Source of the DNA: Tridacna crocea
Taxonomy: Eukaryota; Mollusca; Bivalvia; Cardiida; Cardiidae
DNA length: 64,000 bases
Assembly: GCA_943736015.1 (NCBI GenBank)
Contig: OX031057.1
Location: 45,160,501-45,224,500, forward strand
Direction: 5' to 3'
A program made the position numbers and the translations under genes. Shown piece by piece: positions 63,771-64,000 of this stretch (positions within the stretch are counted from its first letter, which is position 1; every line of letters starts with the position of its first letter). A model generated the notes under the pieces. It was not told the origin of the DNA, made no database searches, and saw only the letters and a list, made by a program, of their open reading frames with translations.

Positions 63771-64000
63771 TATTCTATATGTAGTTTGCTTTATTTACAA
63801 TCGCATTTTAGAGGAGACGCGTTTTGTGACACATATGTTCAAATGTCAACACAACGTTATAGACAAACTGCGAGCAGAGTCGTCATTCGTTAATCTCACC
63901 ATACCTGAATGTGAATGATCCAGAGTGCAAGAGAGAGCGTTATAGTTATTAACCGTATGTAGCGCGCAGGAATACACAATTGCCAGATAAAGCTAAGTTC

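Larger units (their letters stand above)
61015..64000. other. POMT1 intron or upstream region, right edge
   Basis: No further POMT1 exon is recognisable. It contains five MITE copies, a two-unit 143-bp repeat (62870-63150), a GGGGACGATTT repeat (63570-63700) and otherwise AT-rich sequence. Confidence 0.55.

Overview
The window is eukaryotic nuclear DNA: AT-rich, intron-dense, with GT-AG introns and no operon-like gene spacing. Gene content and repeats point to a bivalve mollusc. The evidence is pearl/HINE-type elements with 145-166 bp tandem cores and ACGG-type microsatellites, plus CAGCCTGC-type foldback elements. A heterodont such as Dreissena is my best guess, from memory of repeat types and not proven here.

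Four protein genes were rebuilt exon by exon, each with consistent splice phase. (1) FKBP15, minus strand, 1182-28462: 21 coding exons, 763 codons from the start; the C-terminal part runs off the left edge. (2) RMI2, plus strand, 29051-33393: 3 exons, 161 aa, complete. It is head to head with FKBP15, with 588 bp between start codons. (3) AK8, minus strand, 35510-48326: 10 exons, 479 aa, complete, tail to tail with RMI2. (4) POMT1, minus strand, 52784-61014: the last 8 exons (363 aa, the C-terminal half); the N-terminal exons lie beyond the right edge. The genes have unrelated roles: endosome/actin adaptor, Holliday-junction dissolution factor, cilium-associated nucleotide kinase and ER O-mannosyltransferase. 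The only likely functional coupling is the shared FKBP15/RMI2 promoter region.

Most of the rest is mobile DNA. One family dominates: a roughly 228-bp element bounded by TTAA, with CCC(T/A)TTACC termini and a near-perfect 66-bp central palindrome. About 80 copies or fragments occupy roughly a fifth of the window, and a nested copy shows a clean TTAA target duplication, so I read it as a non-autonomous piggyBac-type MITE. There are three HINE-1 elements, two HINE-2 elements, pieces of a HINE-3, tRNA-derived SINEs and foldback elements.

The most unusual objects are two families of miniature LTR retrotransposons (TRIM-like) with LTRs of about 150-190 bp. Their LTRs contain tRNA-like modules with A- and B-box promoter motifs, and they carry primer-binding-site-like and polypurine-tract-like sequences in the right places (16905-17707, 49100-49477, 22468-22658).
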